A stretch of 64,000 bases of DNA from Dichomitus squalens LYAD-421 SS1 (taxonomy: Eukaryota; Basidiomycota; Agaricomycetes; Polyporales; Polyporaceae), in NCBI RefSeq assembly GCF_000275845.1, contig NW_006766892.1, positions 524,736-588,735 on the forward strand, read 5' to 3'. The notes beneath the pieces are model-generated. The model was not told where the DNA came from, searched no databases, and saw only the letters and a list, made by a program, of their open reading frames with translations. This document shows positions 42,985-53,734 of this stretch, one piece after another. How positions within the stretch are numbered: position 1 is the first letter of the stretch; the number at the start of each line of letters is the position of its first letter. The translations under genes were made by a program, and so were the position numbers.

Positions 42985-44397
42985 TTATAAGCCCTTCCAA
43001 AAGCGCCACATCGGAAATCCCCATACGACGCCTACTTGCAATCCAGAGTCGACTAGATCACCTAGCGGTCTTGTGGGCCTCAAGTCAGACAATTCTTTGC
43101 CTGCCTTGACACTACCGAGGGCGCCGGCATTCCTGTCGATCGTTCGTCCCGTAATCGTAGTATCGTAGTGCACCCGTATCGTCTCCGTAATCAGATCTGC
43201 CACCCGGCGTTGGATCCCGAGCAAATCCCGGTCCACACGTACTTTCTCCGTAACAGTTACGATCGTCCCGTATTTGTCTCGATGCGAAGCCCTACTTCGT
43301 GTATCGATCTCACAACCAAGGTCGGGGTCGGGTTGCGGGACGGAAAGGTCTTCTTGATACACTCGTCGAGGGTGTAGCATGACGATGATACCATTGTTGG
43401 CGTCAGGGACTGTGGGATAGCAGATCTGGGGTCCCCGTGAAGCCGGTGGCGGCATCGTTCTTGACGAGTATGAGGCACTCCTCTCCCTTTGCGTCCAGCG
43501 TGGTGGACGGCGTAAGTTGTCAAATTTGACGTAGTCTCGGAGCTGCATCAGGCCACCGCTCGAGACTGGAGTTGGCGCGGATCCCAGCATCGAGATACAT
43601 CTTCTCCATGAGATGATCAATCGTATGCTTGGATCTTGGATATGACGGTTAAGCTAGACGACCTCAGTGACATAGATTGAAAGATACCAAGAAGGATAAC
43701 ATTTCCCCAGGCAGTGTCACAGTCGAAACCGCCGCAGTTGAGCTTCAGAGAGCCCAAATTTCGGTAGACCCGACGAGCATGGGAGGACAGACGGCGTGCC
43801 CGAGAATGCGCTGGCTGTGCCAGGATGTGACAGTGTCATCGTATAACCTTGGTACGCCCGCTGGCGACGCCTCCGCCACGCAAACTCTTCCACGTAACAG
43901 TCGATCATGGGATCCCAATGGCTAATCTTGTCCATGATGACCTCGCGAGCGTCCTGGAAGGGTCTGCATAAGGTGACGAGCGGTGAAGAGGATCGCTCTT
44001 ACCGCCTTCGCAGAAATAGAGACAGCATATACCTTTCGAAGTACAGAAAGGGCTTGGGAGTAATCTGAGGGTTAAGTCCTGGGGTGGAGGGAACGCGTAC
44101 GTAGTCTATTGGAGCGACAAGGGATACGTGCCGCGGTCCGGCGCACCAGTAATCACGACGTCAGTGATCGCATAGTCCAAAGAAACTGCTTGCAGCGCAC
44201 AGCCGAGTCCTTGGCCTAGAAGGGGGAGTGTGTACCGTGTTGCACGCAAAGCTACAAAAAGAGGGGGCCCGAGTACTTTGTGGCTTCGGCGAAGCGGACG
44301 GATACAGCCCGATAGAGTCGAAGTTTTTGTAGCAATTCTCACCTAACTCGTGCCACACAGGTGTGTACAGACAGGGCGGGCTTCCTTGGGGACGCAT
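42985..44397 (-). pseudogene. decayed copy of a dispersed Agaricomycete protein family
   Basis: Read 44397 to 42985 on the minus strand, family-like pieces occur in the right order but in shifting frames. First comes FDSIGL then, in another frame, GPPLFVALRATRYTLP and LLGQGLGCALQAVSLDYAITDV. Next, near 43820, is WHSQRILGHAVCPPMLVG, which resembles the family's RVLGHVxxSPPI core, then GNVILLGI. Last, near 43520-43450, is LMQLRDYVKFDNLRRP followed, one frame away, by TLDAKGEECLILVKNDAATGF, where intact members have a VVKNG-TTGTT motif. Stops and frame changes separate these pieces, so no single protein is made. The open frame 42985-43620 (211 aa) keeps only part of this. The family comparison is from memory of fungal proteomes and is not named in any domain database I can cite; a peptidase-like role has been guessed for it but is not shown. 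Confidence 0.42.
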
Positions 44398-47300
44398 TGA
44401 GCCTAGGTAGATGGAGGCCGTTAGTGAGGAGACCGTAGAACTTAGGCCTCGTTCAACGTGGGCCTCGTTTTTCCCACATGCATGCGACCAACTACTCGAC
44501 CATTGAGCGCCGAAGATCTGGAGGCCAGTTCGGTCCGGGGCTCTGCTGACAGGCTTGCGGACGTTCCACAGCTGAGCGCATGAATTGCTAAGTACGAAAA
44601 GTCATCCTATGACACGCATTGCCAACGGTGGTGGCTTTCAAGCGCACTAAATACAGATGGACATGTTGCATTCGGCGTCCAATACACGCCGGCATCTGTT
44701 ACGGCACACCTGCTGGTGGCACCTTGTACTATTCAAAGCCTACATTTCAAGGTTCCCACTTCCCATGACACACAGCGATGAGTGAGCTCACGCGACAGGT
44801 CATGCAGTAATTTTACGTTAGGCTCCATGATAATGCGGATTCATCGGCTGAGCGTGATATGAGGGTCACGCCTGCGGTACACTACAAAGCAATCACAGAC
44901 GTGCATTACGAACCGCACATCACTGCCGCGAACCGTGACCTGCAACTGCACCCGGGCCCTGGAGCAAGCATGACTGGTGTCGAACAAGATTCCATCACAT
45001 GCCAGATGTCGATGCCATCTGTACTCCAACCAATCCAAAACGTGCATGAGGACGGATGTGTTGAAGTCAAAGGGTGCGGGCGTACCTCCACAACGAGTAG
45101 ATCGCCCAAGCCTGTGCGCATGCCTGCTTCCCTGCATGGCTGAGAGAGGAGCTCGATGCAGGACTGACCCTAAAGAAGGCAGACGAAGGTGGATCGAGGT
45201 AGATAGGAAGCGGTCAGAAACGGGCCGTGCTGAGACGGGAGAAGGGGCGCAGGTGGGCGAATGAGAGAAGAGACTCACCCCAGTCGAGGCCATCGAGCAG
45301 CCTTACAAGAAGCTGATGGAATGCGAAAAAACGTGAGGGAGCTAGTGTGTCTAGAGACTCGCACGCAATCGCGCTGCCGCCGTTGGAAAAGGAGAAAATG
45401 ACCTAAAGCCATGTAAGAAGAACGGACAGTAAGTAAGGCGTTCAATCAGAGGTTGTGCATCAGGCAGGGGAACGGAATATGTACCTCCTGGCGGCTGGCG
45501 GAGGGGCTGAAGGAAGACCGCAGGAGGAGGAGGGACCTGCTGATGCTGGGTTGGAGCGAGCAATGCGCATTTATGTAGGGGCCAGATCCGCCTTGCGTCC
45601 GGGACGTCACGATGTCGCGAGCGTCATTCTACCGGTGGACTTGAATGACAGAACCAGCATATTGATCGATGTCCCTCAAATCTGAAGGCCTGATTCCGGA
45701 CACCCAATTCAACCGTTGCGGTCTTCCGGAAGCTCGCGGTCAGAAACGTTCTCGGAGCTTGGGGCGATAAGAGGGTGACACCCTACCCGCACTACGAGAC
45801 CACCCCGAGCTACCCGTCAACGTGGCGTCCGTTTGCCAACCTGCAGGCGAGGATGGGCCAAGCGGCTATGGTCCGGGAACAAAACGAGATGTGTCCTACG
45901 ACGTATTTCCATCAGTAGCTATCAAGATTAGAACACCGCCAGAATGGACGTCGTGGAGGGCGGAGCGTGAGCGCCTTCGAGAAAAACCTGCGAGGGCTTC
46001 CAAAACAGGCCTGGCTAGACCTCTTGGAGGGTGTTTGGTAAACGCGCGGTGACATATCGAGACGGAGACGATCCCACTCACCTCAATCATCATGTCCGGT
46101 ATGCAAGTATTACCGCATGTTTACTAGTCAAGCCCCTGCATAGGACCATTCTCGCCTGATCTGCTATCTTTTGAGGATGCACGGAAGTTCGCAAGCTGCC
46201 AGGGGGCACAGAAATGGGGCACGTTCACAATTCAAGGTTCTGGAAGCTGTAGCACAAGCGGGCCGTTTCCGAGACCTTCTCACAATTTATGACCAGGCAT
46301 GATCATTAAACGCGAGCCTGCGCATAGGGGGTGAAAGGGGGAGTTCCATCACCGGGACGCAGTGGTTGATCATGTGCGTACATGATTTCGTTTTGCTTGA
46401 GCGAGCGAGCGAAGGCGATGGCCGGGAACGCTGCGCTTCTATACGATACCCCTGCGAAAGAAGCAGACAAGAGGAGAGTTCGGGGAGGCTCCAGAGCATC
46501 CACGCCCATGCACAGCAAGCTACAACGTCTTGCGGCTATCTGCAGAAGTTAGTAAGCAACGAGGTCGGAAAAGAGAAACCGAAGCTTAAGAGTGGCTCGT
46601 ACGACTTAAAACACTCACTAGGGGTAGACGCAGTCGTTCGCCGGTAGTCGAACGCCGTCCTCGAAACAATCGCTACCTAGGACGTCTAGGTTGGTACACC
46701 CTCGTGGTCGTGCCGACAGGAACGTTTGCAACGGCTCGATATGCCGGGAGGTTGAACCCTCAAAGACACTGCACGACGTCGGCTAGGAAGGCAACAACAG
46801 AACCTCACTTTCGAAGGCACAGAATGCCGGGGCAACCTGAGTAGCGTAGTTCTTCAGTTTTCACAAACATTTCGGCGCATCATGGCAGAGTGCATCAAAC
46901 CAGGAGAACGGCGGGGGGAGAACGGCGGGGAGAGTAGGAGCCGACATCCGGGAGATGGGCGCATAGCGAAGCGTGATATCAAAGCAGCAGAGAGATTAAC
47001 TTTGGGATTGGAGGGCTGAGTTCCATGTTTGATTCCACGCGAATGCCGCGTGTCGCCTACCATGGGTCTCTAGAAGCATGAGAAGTCATGAACGAGATAC
47101 ACGCATGCGTCTGTCCGATTGTGCCCACGAGGGTGGAGATTAGCTGCCACACACACTCTCGACAGACAGGTCTGCCCTAAGCTGTTAGACATTGGAGGCT
47201 TGTGCCACACACCTCATGGAGTAAACGCTTTGCATGTGCGTATGTAGTGCGATGCATTGGGTTGAAGGCGCGCTTGCTCAGATGGGCAGATCAATTGCAG

Positions 47301-47460
47301 CTAGACATATTGATACAAGACGACGGTCGTAGCAGCTGATAAATAAAGCAAATATGTCGATACAAGCCGTCGTACATTTGCGGCTAAAGTCGAACTTCGA
47401 ATGCAGAGCATCCTACACACTTGCATGATATCAGGACGGTCAGATGGGATGTCAAAGATC
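44398..47460. other. 3-kb gene-poor stretch
   Basis: Between the decayed gene and GIS2. Short open frames on both strands (for example 44841-45293 minus, 45822-46052 plus) have no recognisable motif. A tandem duplication of the 13-mer gagaacggcgggg lies at about 46904-46934. The last few hundred bases hold the GIS2 3' flank. I see no RNA gene or complete transposon. Confidence 0.35.
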
Positions 47461-48250
47461 TCAAGCCGCATAGTCAGCATTCTCGGGGCAGTCGCGAGCA
47501 ATCTGAGTTGCCTGTCAGTCTGGGTTGCACTGTAGGGAGCGGAACTGATTACATGTCCCTCCTGCTGACACTTGTAGCAGGTCTTGTTCTTGTTGGGGTT
47601 GCCGACCGGGGCGCCAGTATCTGCGACGGTCGTGCCGGGAGCAGCAAGACAATCCCTGTACGGAACAGCCATGCCATCAGCCTTGACGTGCGGAGTTGGT
47701 GGCGCACGAAGTTGAGACATGCGTACCTCGCCATATGGTTGGGTCCACCGCAGCGGTAGCACTTGACCGGGGGAAGGGTAGAGGTGTTCAGCGCGCGTCC
47801 CGGCGGCGGCAAACGAGAGGCGAAAGCGCCACCAGGGCCATTCGGGCAGGATCGCGCGAAGTGTCCGAAGCGACCGCAATTCTTGATAGACAAAAGAAAA
47901 CATGCTCAGGCAAGCGTAGAACCGTATTCAACCAGGTGAGACTCACGTAACACTTCTGGCCGGAGTTCTGCAGCCGAAGACTAGGACACTCAGCTTGGAT
48001 ATGGCCCACGCCCCCGCACGAGTAGCACTGCTTAGCAGCAACCGAGCGGGGCTGCGGGCAAGCCGCCGATTCGTGGCCCGGCTGGCGGCAGTTATAGCAG
48101 AGCCGCTGCTCCGAAGAGCAGTTCTCTGCAATGTGTCCCACTGCAAACGGTCGGACACGGTATCTATCATTGGCGCATATCGGGAGCGAAAGAGATCCAC
48201 ATACGATTCCCGCACTTGAAACACCCTTTCCTACTAAACTGATACGCCAT
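47461..48250 (-). CDS. GIS2: GIS2/CNBP-type CCHC zinc-knuckle nucleic-acid-binding protein
   Basis: Five exons: 48250-48205, 48140-47947, 47881-47727, 47655-47553 and 47502-47461. They sum to 540 nt (179 aa). It has six CX2CX4HX4C knuckles: CFKCGNLGHIAENC, CYNCRQPGHESAAC, CYSCGGVGHIQAEC, CYNCGRFGHFARSC, CYRCGGPNHMARDC and CYKCQQEGHIARDC. Four of the knuckles (1, 4, 5 and 6) are interrupted by an intron, so each is rebuilt only after splicing; this confirms the exon calls. A Pro/Gly/Ser linker (FASRLPPPGRALNTS) separates knuckles 4 and 5, and a second linker (LAAPGTTVADTGAPV) separates 5 and 6. Gis2/CNBP binds single-stranded RNA and DNA and acts in translation of selected mRNAs and in stress granules. 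Yeast and human relatives have seven knuckles, so one is missing or fused here. Confidence 0.93.
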
Positions 48251-50431
48251 TCTGACTTCTGCAAGATGCCTGAACGTAATATAGAGGGATAAACGGATAG
48301 CTCTCCAGGCGTGTGTGCTCCACATACCTCGCTTCTTCCCTCTTCCTACTAACCCAGCTTTCCAACCCTCCTCCTTCGTAAGGATAGGACCGGCGACGAG
48401 TGAGATGAGCGGTGGTGATAAATCATCCAGGGCGATGGAGAGGCCATCGGGGGCGCTGCTTCAGGGCCGGCTTTACTACTGAATCAGGTGATCCCAACAT
48501 GAAGATTGACTGCTAGCTCAGGCTGCCGGCTTTCCCCTCGACATCCGTCGCGATGTCTGCACTACCAGCGTATTGTACGGTACGCCAAAGCCGATGTACC
48601 CAGCGGCACGGCGCACTGTACCATCCATATTGCGTTTCGACAGCGATGAAACAATTGTTGTGCTGCACCTGCACTGCCAAAGTACGGGGAGCCGCATGGC
48701 AGATGCCCTGACAAGATCGATAGACCTCAACCTGGCATGCCCCGCGTTGCCCACGACTCGGGGAGCCAAGCCGGTCAATTCACTTGGATGTTCTGGAATC
48801 CATCGGCCAGCTAGGCTTTCAAGTTCCAGGCTTTCAAGTTCCATGTCCGAAACCGACCTTGCGAAGCGGCATGCGGAGCCTCCGCGACTCTCCATCCGAG
48901 CTTGCTTATTGCCCTACGCGGATCTCAGGTACTGACTCTTAGCCCAATGAGCAGGTTCGTACCCGCTGCCTTGGATCGAATCCATGCTAATTGATCATTA
49001 GCTCAAACCGCTTGCCTGCTCCTATCGTTCCGCACGGGTCTTGCACAATTGCGGAGGGTGAAAACGGTCTATCGTCCCAACTCTGCTGATATATCTTGAT
49101 CCGAATCTCCGACATGACTTTAAAAGCCTTTCGAAGACAATTTACTCCGCCCCGGGCGCAAACCGCCTCCCCAAGGGCGTCCCCACGTCCAGGTATGTCC
49201 CTCGCCTCTTCCAGCGGCGATGCCGCTAGCCCTTACGGCAGCCTTGTGCTCATTGGCATTTTGTCATTGATCTGTCTGTAGGGTGCACGGTCTCTTGGTC
49301 ACACTGCGAGTGACCTTCCAGTGTACATCCGCACTCCGCCCACCCGCATCCATCGCGCTTCTTGTTAGGTTCAACATTCACTTCGCTCAAGGTGAGTGCC
49401 GTGGATAACCCATAGATTGGGTTCAGAGATGAAGTGATTGAGCCCGCAGATTTCCTGAAGCCTTCTGCGAAGCGGCATGCGCAGCCTAACAAGACGCGTA
49501 GTAACGAGCGCGCGAAGTATGTGTATTATGCATGGAAGGGCGGGCACCCCGACGTCGTTAGGGCCTTGACGCTGTTAGCGCCATTGGTGAGTCAGTCATC
49601 AAATCGAGGAATGACGGCCAACTTATTATGTTGTAGATCTGTACATAGTCTTCCTGTTCTGGAGCATGCAGGACATACATCAGGTTAGTTTACGACGCTC
49701 TGATACCGTTCCCTGCATGTCTTCGGTCTACCATAAGCACAGAAAGACACCTTCACTTCCTCAGTCCATCATTAGACGTGCTCTTCGGGCATGCTGCTAT
49801 GTGTCAGAAGCTGTCGGACAGGCTGTCTGGATTTTGAAGTAATCTTGCGTCAGGTGCCAATTTTGTATGAATGCACTCCATAACAGATGATATGTCTTCG
49901 GCTATGCCCTCTAACAAAGCCTGCTGTTGATCGATATTCGTTACTCAAGAGGTTCAGAACTGCCTTTTGCCCGTCCGTTCGTGGGGCGGTGGGGCGAAAA
50001 TTTGGTGTGACTGAATCTGGCCACCAGCAGGAGAGTTGAGCGGATGCGCCCATCACGTTTGCGGAGCTCGGCGTTGACTGTCATCTCCTATATTCTTGGC
50101 GTTTCTGAGCTCTCTGCCGCCGCCTGCTCTCTCGAACAGGCATTGAGTCGCCAACCTGCCTCCGGCGCAGCTCTCGCGCAACCCGCAGCCTCCAATTATC
50201 ATCAGAATCACATCGATAGGTGTGGTCTAAACCACTCATACACCTGGTACAAGGCTCGGGCCTATCCCCAGCACTTGGTCACGTATCTCCTCTGCTGCGC
50301 ATTCAAAGTGTGTGCTGAGCGCACGTTGTGTTTGACCAACGCGCCCAACTGTTGTTGCGATATCTCTTATCACCGGGTCCTGTGAGCCGCTTATAGTTAG
50401 GCACGTATGTAGTCGCATGCTGTTTGTCACC
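48251..50431. other. gene-poor stretch upstream of GIS2, left of the miniature transposon
   Basis: 2181 bp. 48251-48480 must include the GIS2 promoter. Elsewhere there are only short, featureless open frames. Two small repeats are visible: a head-to-tail duplication of gctttcaagttccag at about 48815-48842, and a 21-bp motif at 48861 (gcgaagcggcatgcggagcct) that recurs at 49467 with one mismatch. This suggests rearranged or decayed DNA. Confidence 0.35.
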
Positions 50432-50433
50432 TA

Positions 50434-50470
50434 CAGTGCTTTGCAAAAAAGATTGCAGTGCGAAGCGCGC
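50434..50470 (+). repeat. left terminal inverted repeat of the miniature element
   Basis: 37 bp starting cagtgctttg and ending gaagcgcgc, preceded by TA at 50432-50433. It is the exact reverse complement of 50747-50783. Confidence 0.9.
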
Positions 50471-50746
50471 CAATCCGGTTTGCCCCTGCTTGGTCCCCCG
50501 TCGGCTACGGCGAGGATTTCTGTTTCGGGAACCGGGCGCTCACAAGGACTCCGTCCGTCAAAGCCGTGCTTGAGTCCGTGCCCGCTTTCCTACTGCCAAA
50601 ATGCACGACGATGTTCTTTGCCTCAGCAACATAACTTTCTGAACATATTTGGTAGGTTTGTACCTGAAAAATCGACCATGCTGCAAGGAGGCTCCCGGCA
50701 TTGCGGGCGTTTCCCCGGGTGGGCAAACAGAGACAAACAGGATTTT

Positions 50747-50783
50747 GCGCGCTTCGCACTGCAATCTTTTTTGCAAAGCACTG
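50747..50783 (-). repeat. right terminal inverted repeat of the miniature element
   Basis: 37 bp ending caaagcactg, followed by TA at 50784-50785. It is the exact reverse complement of the left repeat. Confidence 0.9.
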
Positions 50784-51002
50784 TAAGTATGATATATATA
50801 AGTACTTACCTGCACATGGCGTAGATGTTCCCAGGAGCTCCTCATGAAACCAGTCATTCTGTCCTGGCTTATCTATTCGTAGCCGCTGACTCATAGGTCG
50901 TCTCAGGCCTCACCGTGGGGTATCTCGGAGGGCCGCGTCAACAGTCGTCTCTTGCTGCCAACTTACGAACCCCCCCGCACCGTCGCCATCGTCCAGAGCA
51001 AG

Positions 51003-53419
51003 ATGGAATACACCGAGAAGCAACCCAAGGCCATTGACCTGGCACATCACCTCTCGGATGTCTCGCGAGCACGTGAGACGTCCCCATTGAAGGATTTGGC
51101 GCGGCAGTTCGGACGCCCGGGCCTTATCTCATTGGCGGGAGGTGAGTACGCGCTCTTGGAAGTGCCCTCGGTTCGGAAGACGTAGTGCTTGTTGTTAATG
51201 GCGTGATCCTCCAGGCATGCCAAACGAGGCGTACTTCCCGTTCGCCTCCATCTCTGGTGACAGTGAGTGTCACCTGTCGCGTTGATTGTGTCAGTCCAAT
51301 CAAGTGATTAACTCTACTCATGATGTGCAGTTCTTCATCCTGCCTCGTTCTCGACTTCAAACGATGATAATGAAGAGTCTATCTCCTGGTTTTGGAAGCT
51401 CTTCGGCGGCTCTCGCAAGGAGAAAACTAGTCCAATCACTATTCCGAAGCACCCAGCCAAGCCGGACGACATCAACCTGACGGTAGCGTTGCAGTACGGA
51501 ACGGCAACCGGCCTGCCACAACTCCAGAAGTTCATCAGCGAATTTGTAGAGAAGGTTTACCAGCCTGCCTATGCAGACTGGACTGCACTCGTGCAGACTG
51601 GCAACACGGATGGGTAAGTGTTATGAGCGCCTACTATTTCTAGCGGTGGTGCGCCACTGCAGCGTTCTTCTCCCCTAAATGGATCTCCTTACCGGCGGAG
51701 AAGGGTAGCAGCTCAATTCTGTGTATTTCTATTCCAGCTGGTCGAGGTGCCTCAGCTTGCTGTGCAACCCAGGCGAAGCGTTCATTACCGAAGACTGGAC
51801 TTACCCTTCTGCGCTCGCGGGCAGCGTGCCTTCTGGCAAGCTCCCTGTCGGCGTGCCCATGGATGATCAGGGCATGCGCCACGACGAGCTTCGGAAGGTC
51901 CTGGAGGAATGGGACGAGGCCGCGCGAGGAGCGAAGCGGTACGCGTTTCATTGAAGGCGATCCGATCGCACTGGGTCCCTCGGTCACGAACTCCGCTGAT
52001 CTCTCTTCCCTTAAGCCCTCATGTTATGTACACGGTCCCGATAGGCCAGAACCCGACGGGCGTGGTCTGTGTCTATGTTGATCGGAAGCAATCTGAACGC
52101 GGTCATTTACTGAATTTACGGTAGACTATGGGGCTTGAGAGAAAGAAGGCGATCTACGACATCTGCGTCGAGTTCGGTCAGCGGTGTGTTCCTCACTGAC
52201 GAAGGGCCTCATTCTGACGTACCGGAAATAGACATCATAATCGTTGAAGATGACCCTTACTACTTCCTCCAAATGGGCAAATACGCCGCACAGTCAGCAC
52301 GAGCCCCGCATGCAGGGTTCGCGGATCCCGCAGGATGGCTCACCAGCCTGGCGCCCAGCTATGTCAAGTAGGCTATCTATGAGGCCTCGTGTACACTATC
52401 ACTCAAACATTCGCCCTGGTGTTAGGATTGACTACCAAGGTCGAGTTATACGCCTGGACACGTTTTCGAAGGTAAGGTGGAAGAAGCTACCTCAACAGTC
52501 TGTGTTTGTCAACCCATGCCGACCCTCAAACTCCGTAGACTATAGCTCCCGGTTCCAGGTTGGGCTTCTTCACCTGCAATCCTGTCTTTGCGGAACGGCT
52601 GGAGCGCATTGGAGAGACGTCTACCCAGGCCCCATGTGGCTTTGGTCAGGTGCGTCTCTATATCACTGATAGCCAACCTTGTGGGACATGCCGTGGCTCA
52701 CGGGAAGACTAATTGATCTGTGTCCTTCGCGTAGTCTCTGATCACCCAACTGCTGACCACATGGCAGTTCGACGGTTACGCTAGGTGGCTGCAGGGTAAG
52801 TTGATGACCCCACACAGGTTCCAATCCCGTTGATCATGTGTCCCTCATCCTGCATTCTGCTCGTCAGGTTTGGCGGCGCAGTATACATCGCGCCGCAACT
52901 CATTCATCGATGCCCTCCAGAGCGAGTTCCACTTGCGAGTATCCGTGGGCACGGCCGGCTCTTGGAAGGATTGCGTGATCTACACGGCGTCAGCCAAGGC
53001 CAGGCGCGGGGACGCCATGTCGGAGAAGGCGGCGCTCTTTGGTCAGGGCAAGCCGCTCTTCAGCTTCGTCCCGCCGTCTGCAGGCATGTTCCTCTGGCTC
53101 AAATTCCACTGGGACAACGTTCCCGGCTTCAAGGAGGGTGACGAGGATACTTTGGAGATGAAGCTCTGGAAGAAGCTTGCTAAGGCCGGCGTGCTCGTAG
53201 TGCCTGGGCGTTTCTTCGCGTCCGACGAAGACGAAGTGAGCCCTGTTGAAGGTCACTTCCGGATTTCCTTCAGCTATGCTTCTGTACGTACCCAGCTTTT
53301 GATTTCTGAGTACGATTTTCTATGCTAAACCACGTCTGGAAACACAGAACGAGGCCTTCAAGAAGTCTGCCAAGATCCTCAGCGAGGTTGTGGGCGACTT
53401 TTTCCATCATCAGTCTTAA
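51003..53419 (+). CDS. aromatic amino acid / 2-aminoadipate aminotransferase (ARO8-like, PLP class I/II)
   Basis: A gene with about ten short exons. The start at 51003 gives MEYTEKQPKAIDLAHHLSD, then GRPGLISLAGG and, after an intron, MPNEAYFPFAS, the family opening. INLTVALQYGTATGLPQLQKF is the substrate and dimer region. WTYPSALAGSVPSGKLP and MYTVPIGQNPTGV carry the conserved Asn of the PLP pocket. IIIVEDDPYYFLQM carries the conserved Asp and Tyr. The Lys that forms the Schiff base is in RLDTFSK, followed across an intron by TIAPGSRLGFFTCNP. The C-terminal domain includes GYARWLQGLAAQYTSRRN and MFLWLKF, and the protein ends SEVVGDFFHHQS. These enzymes transaminate aromatic amino acids or 2-aminoadipate in the cytosol. 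The miniature element sits 220 bp upstream and may affect expression. Confidence 0.88.
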
Positions 53420-53734
53420 CCTACTCCAGACTCCTCCCTTCGAGAGTGTGATTTTGGACTGTGTTGCATAGGGGCAGCATATATGAGTGTATTGCTGAGT
53501 GCTGGGTCGTAGCAAAGTATAAAGTCAACGAGAAGGTAGTGAAAGCGACGGAATTGTCAATTGTGCATCTGTAGCATGAGCGCTCAATATAATGCTCGGC
53601 CGAAACTTTATCTCAGCCACCACCGTGACGACTCACGGGCGCTCGACGCGAACTTGCCTCCCCTCATTCACCTCCCGACCCGCCCTAAACCGTCGCGGCA
53701 CGCGCACCATTCTATACGCGCCCTTGACAATTCC
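53420..53734. other. intergenic between aminotransferase and Myb gene (same strand)
   Basis: 315 bp holding the aminotransferase 3' flank and the Myb gene promoter. The Myb reading frame is open upstream to an ATG at 53576, which would add about 53 residues that look non-coding. Confidence 0.4.

Larger units (their letters stand above)
50434..50783. mobile_element. 350-bp miniature inverted-repeat element (Tc1/mariner-like, non-autonomous)
   Basis: The ends at 50434-50470 and 50747-50783 are perfect inverted copies (37 of 37), beginning cagtgctttgcaaaaaagat. Beyond them a looser inverted match continues for roughly 25 bp (aatccggtttgcccctg against aatcctgtttgtctctg). The element is flanked by the dinucleotide TA on both sides (50432-50433 and 50784-50785), the target-site duplication made by Tc1/mariner-type transposases. 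The interior has no transposase open frame, so it is a MITE-type element that must depend on an enzyme from elsewhere. Identical ends suggest recent arrival or selection. The right end lies 220 bp upstream of the aminotransferase start. Family membership rests on TA flanks only. Confidence 0.82.

Noticed and set aside
48925..49000. tRNA-like internal promoter match (ggatcgaatcc with a loose upstream A box)
   Set aside because: The ends do not pair into an acceptor stem and no anticodon arm forms.
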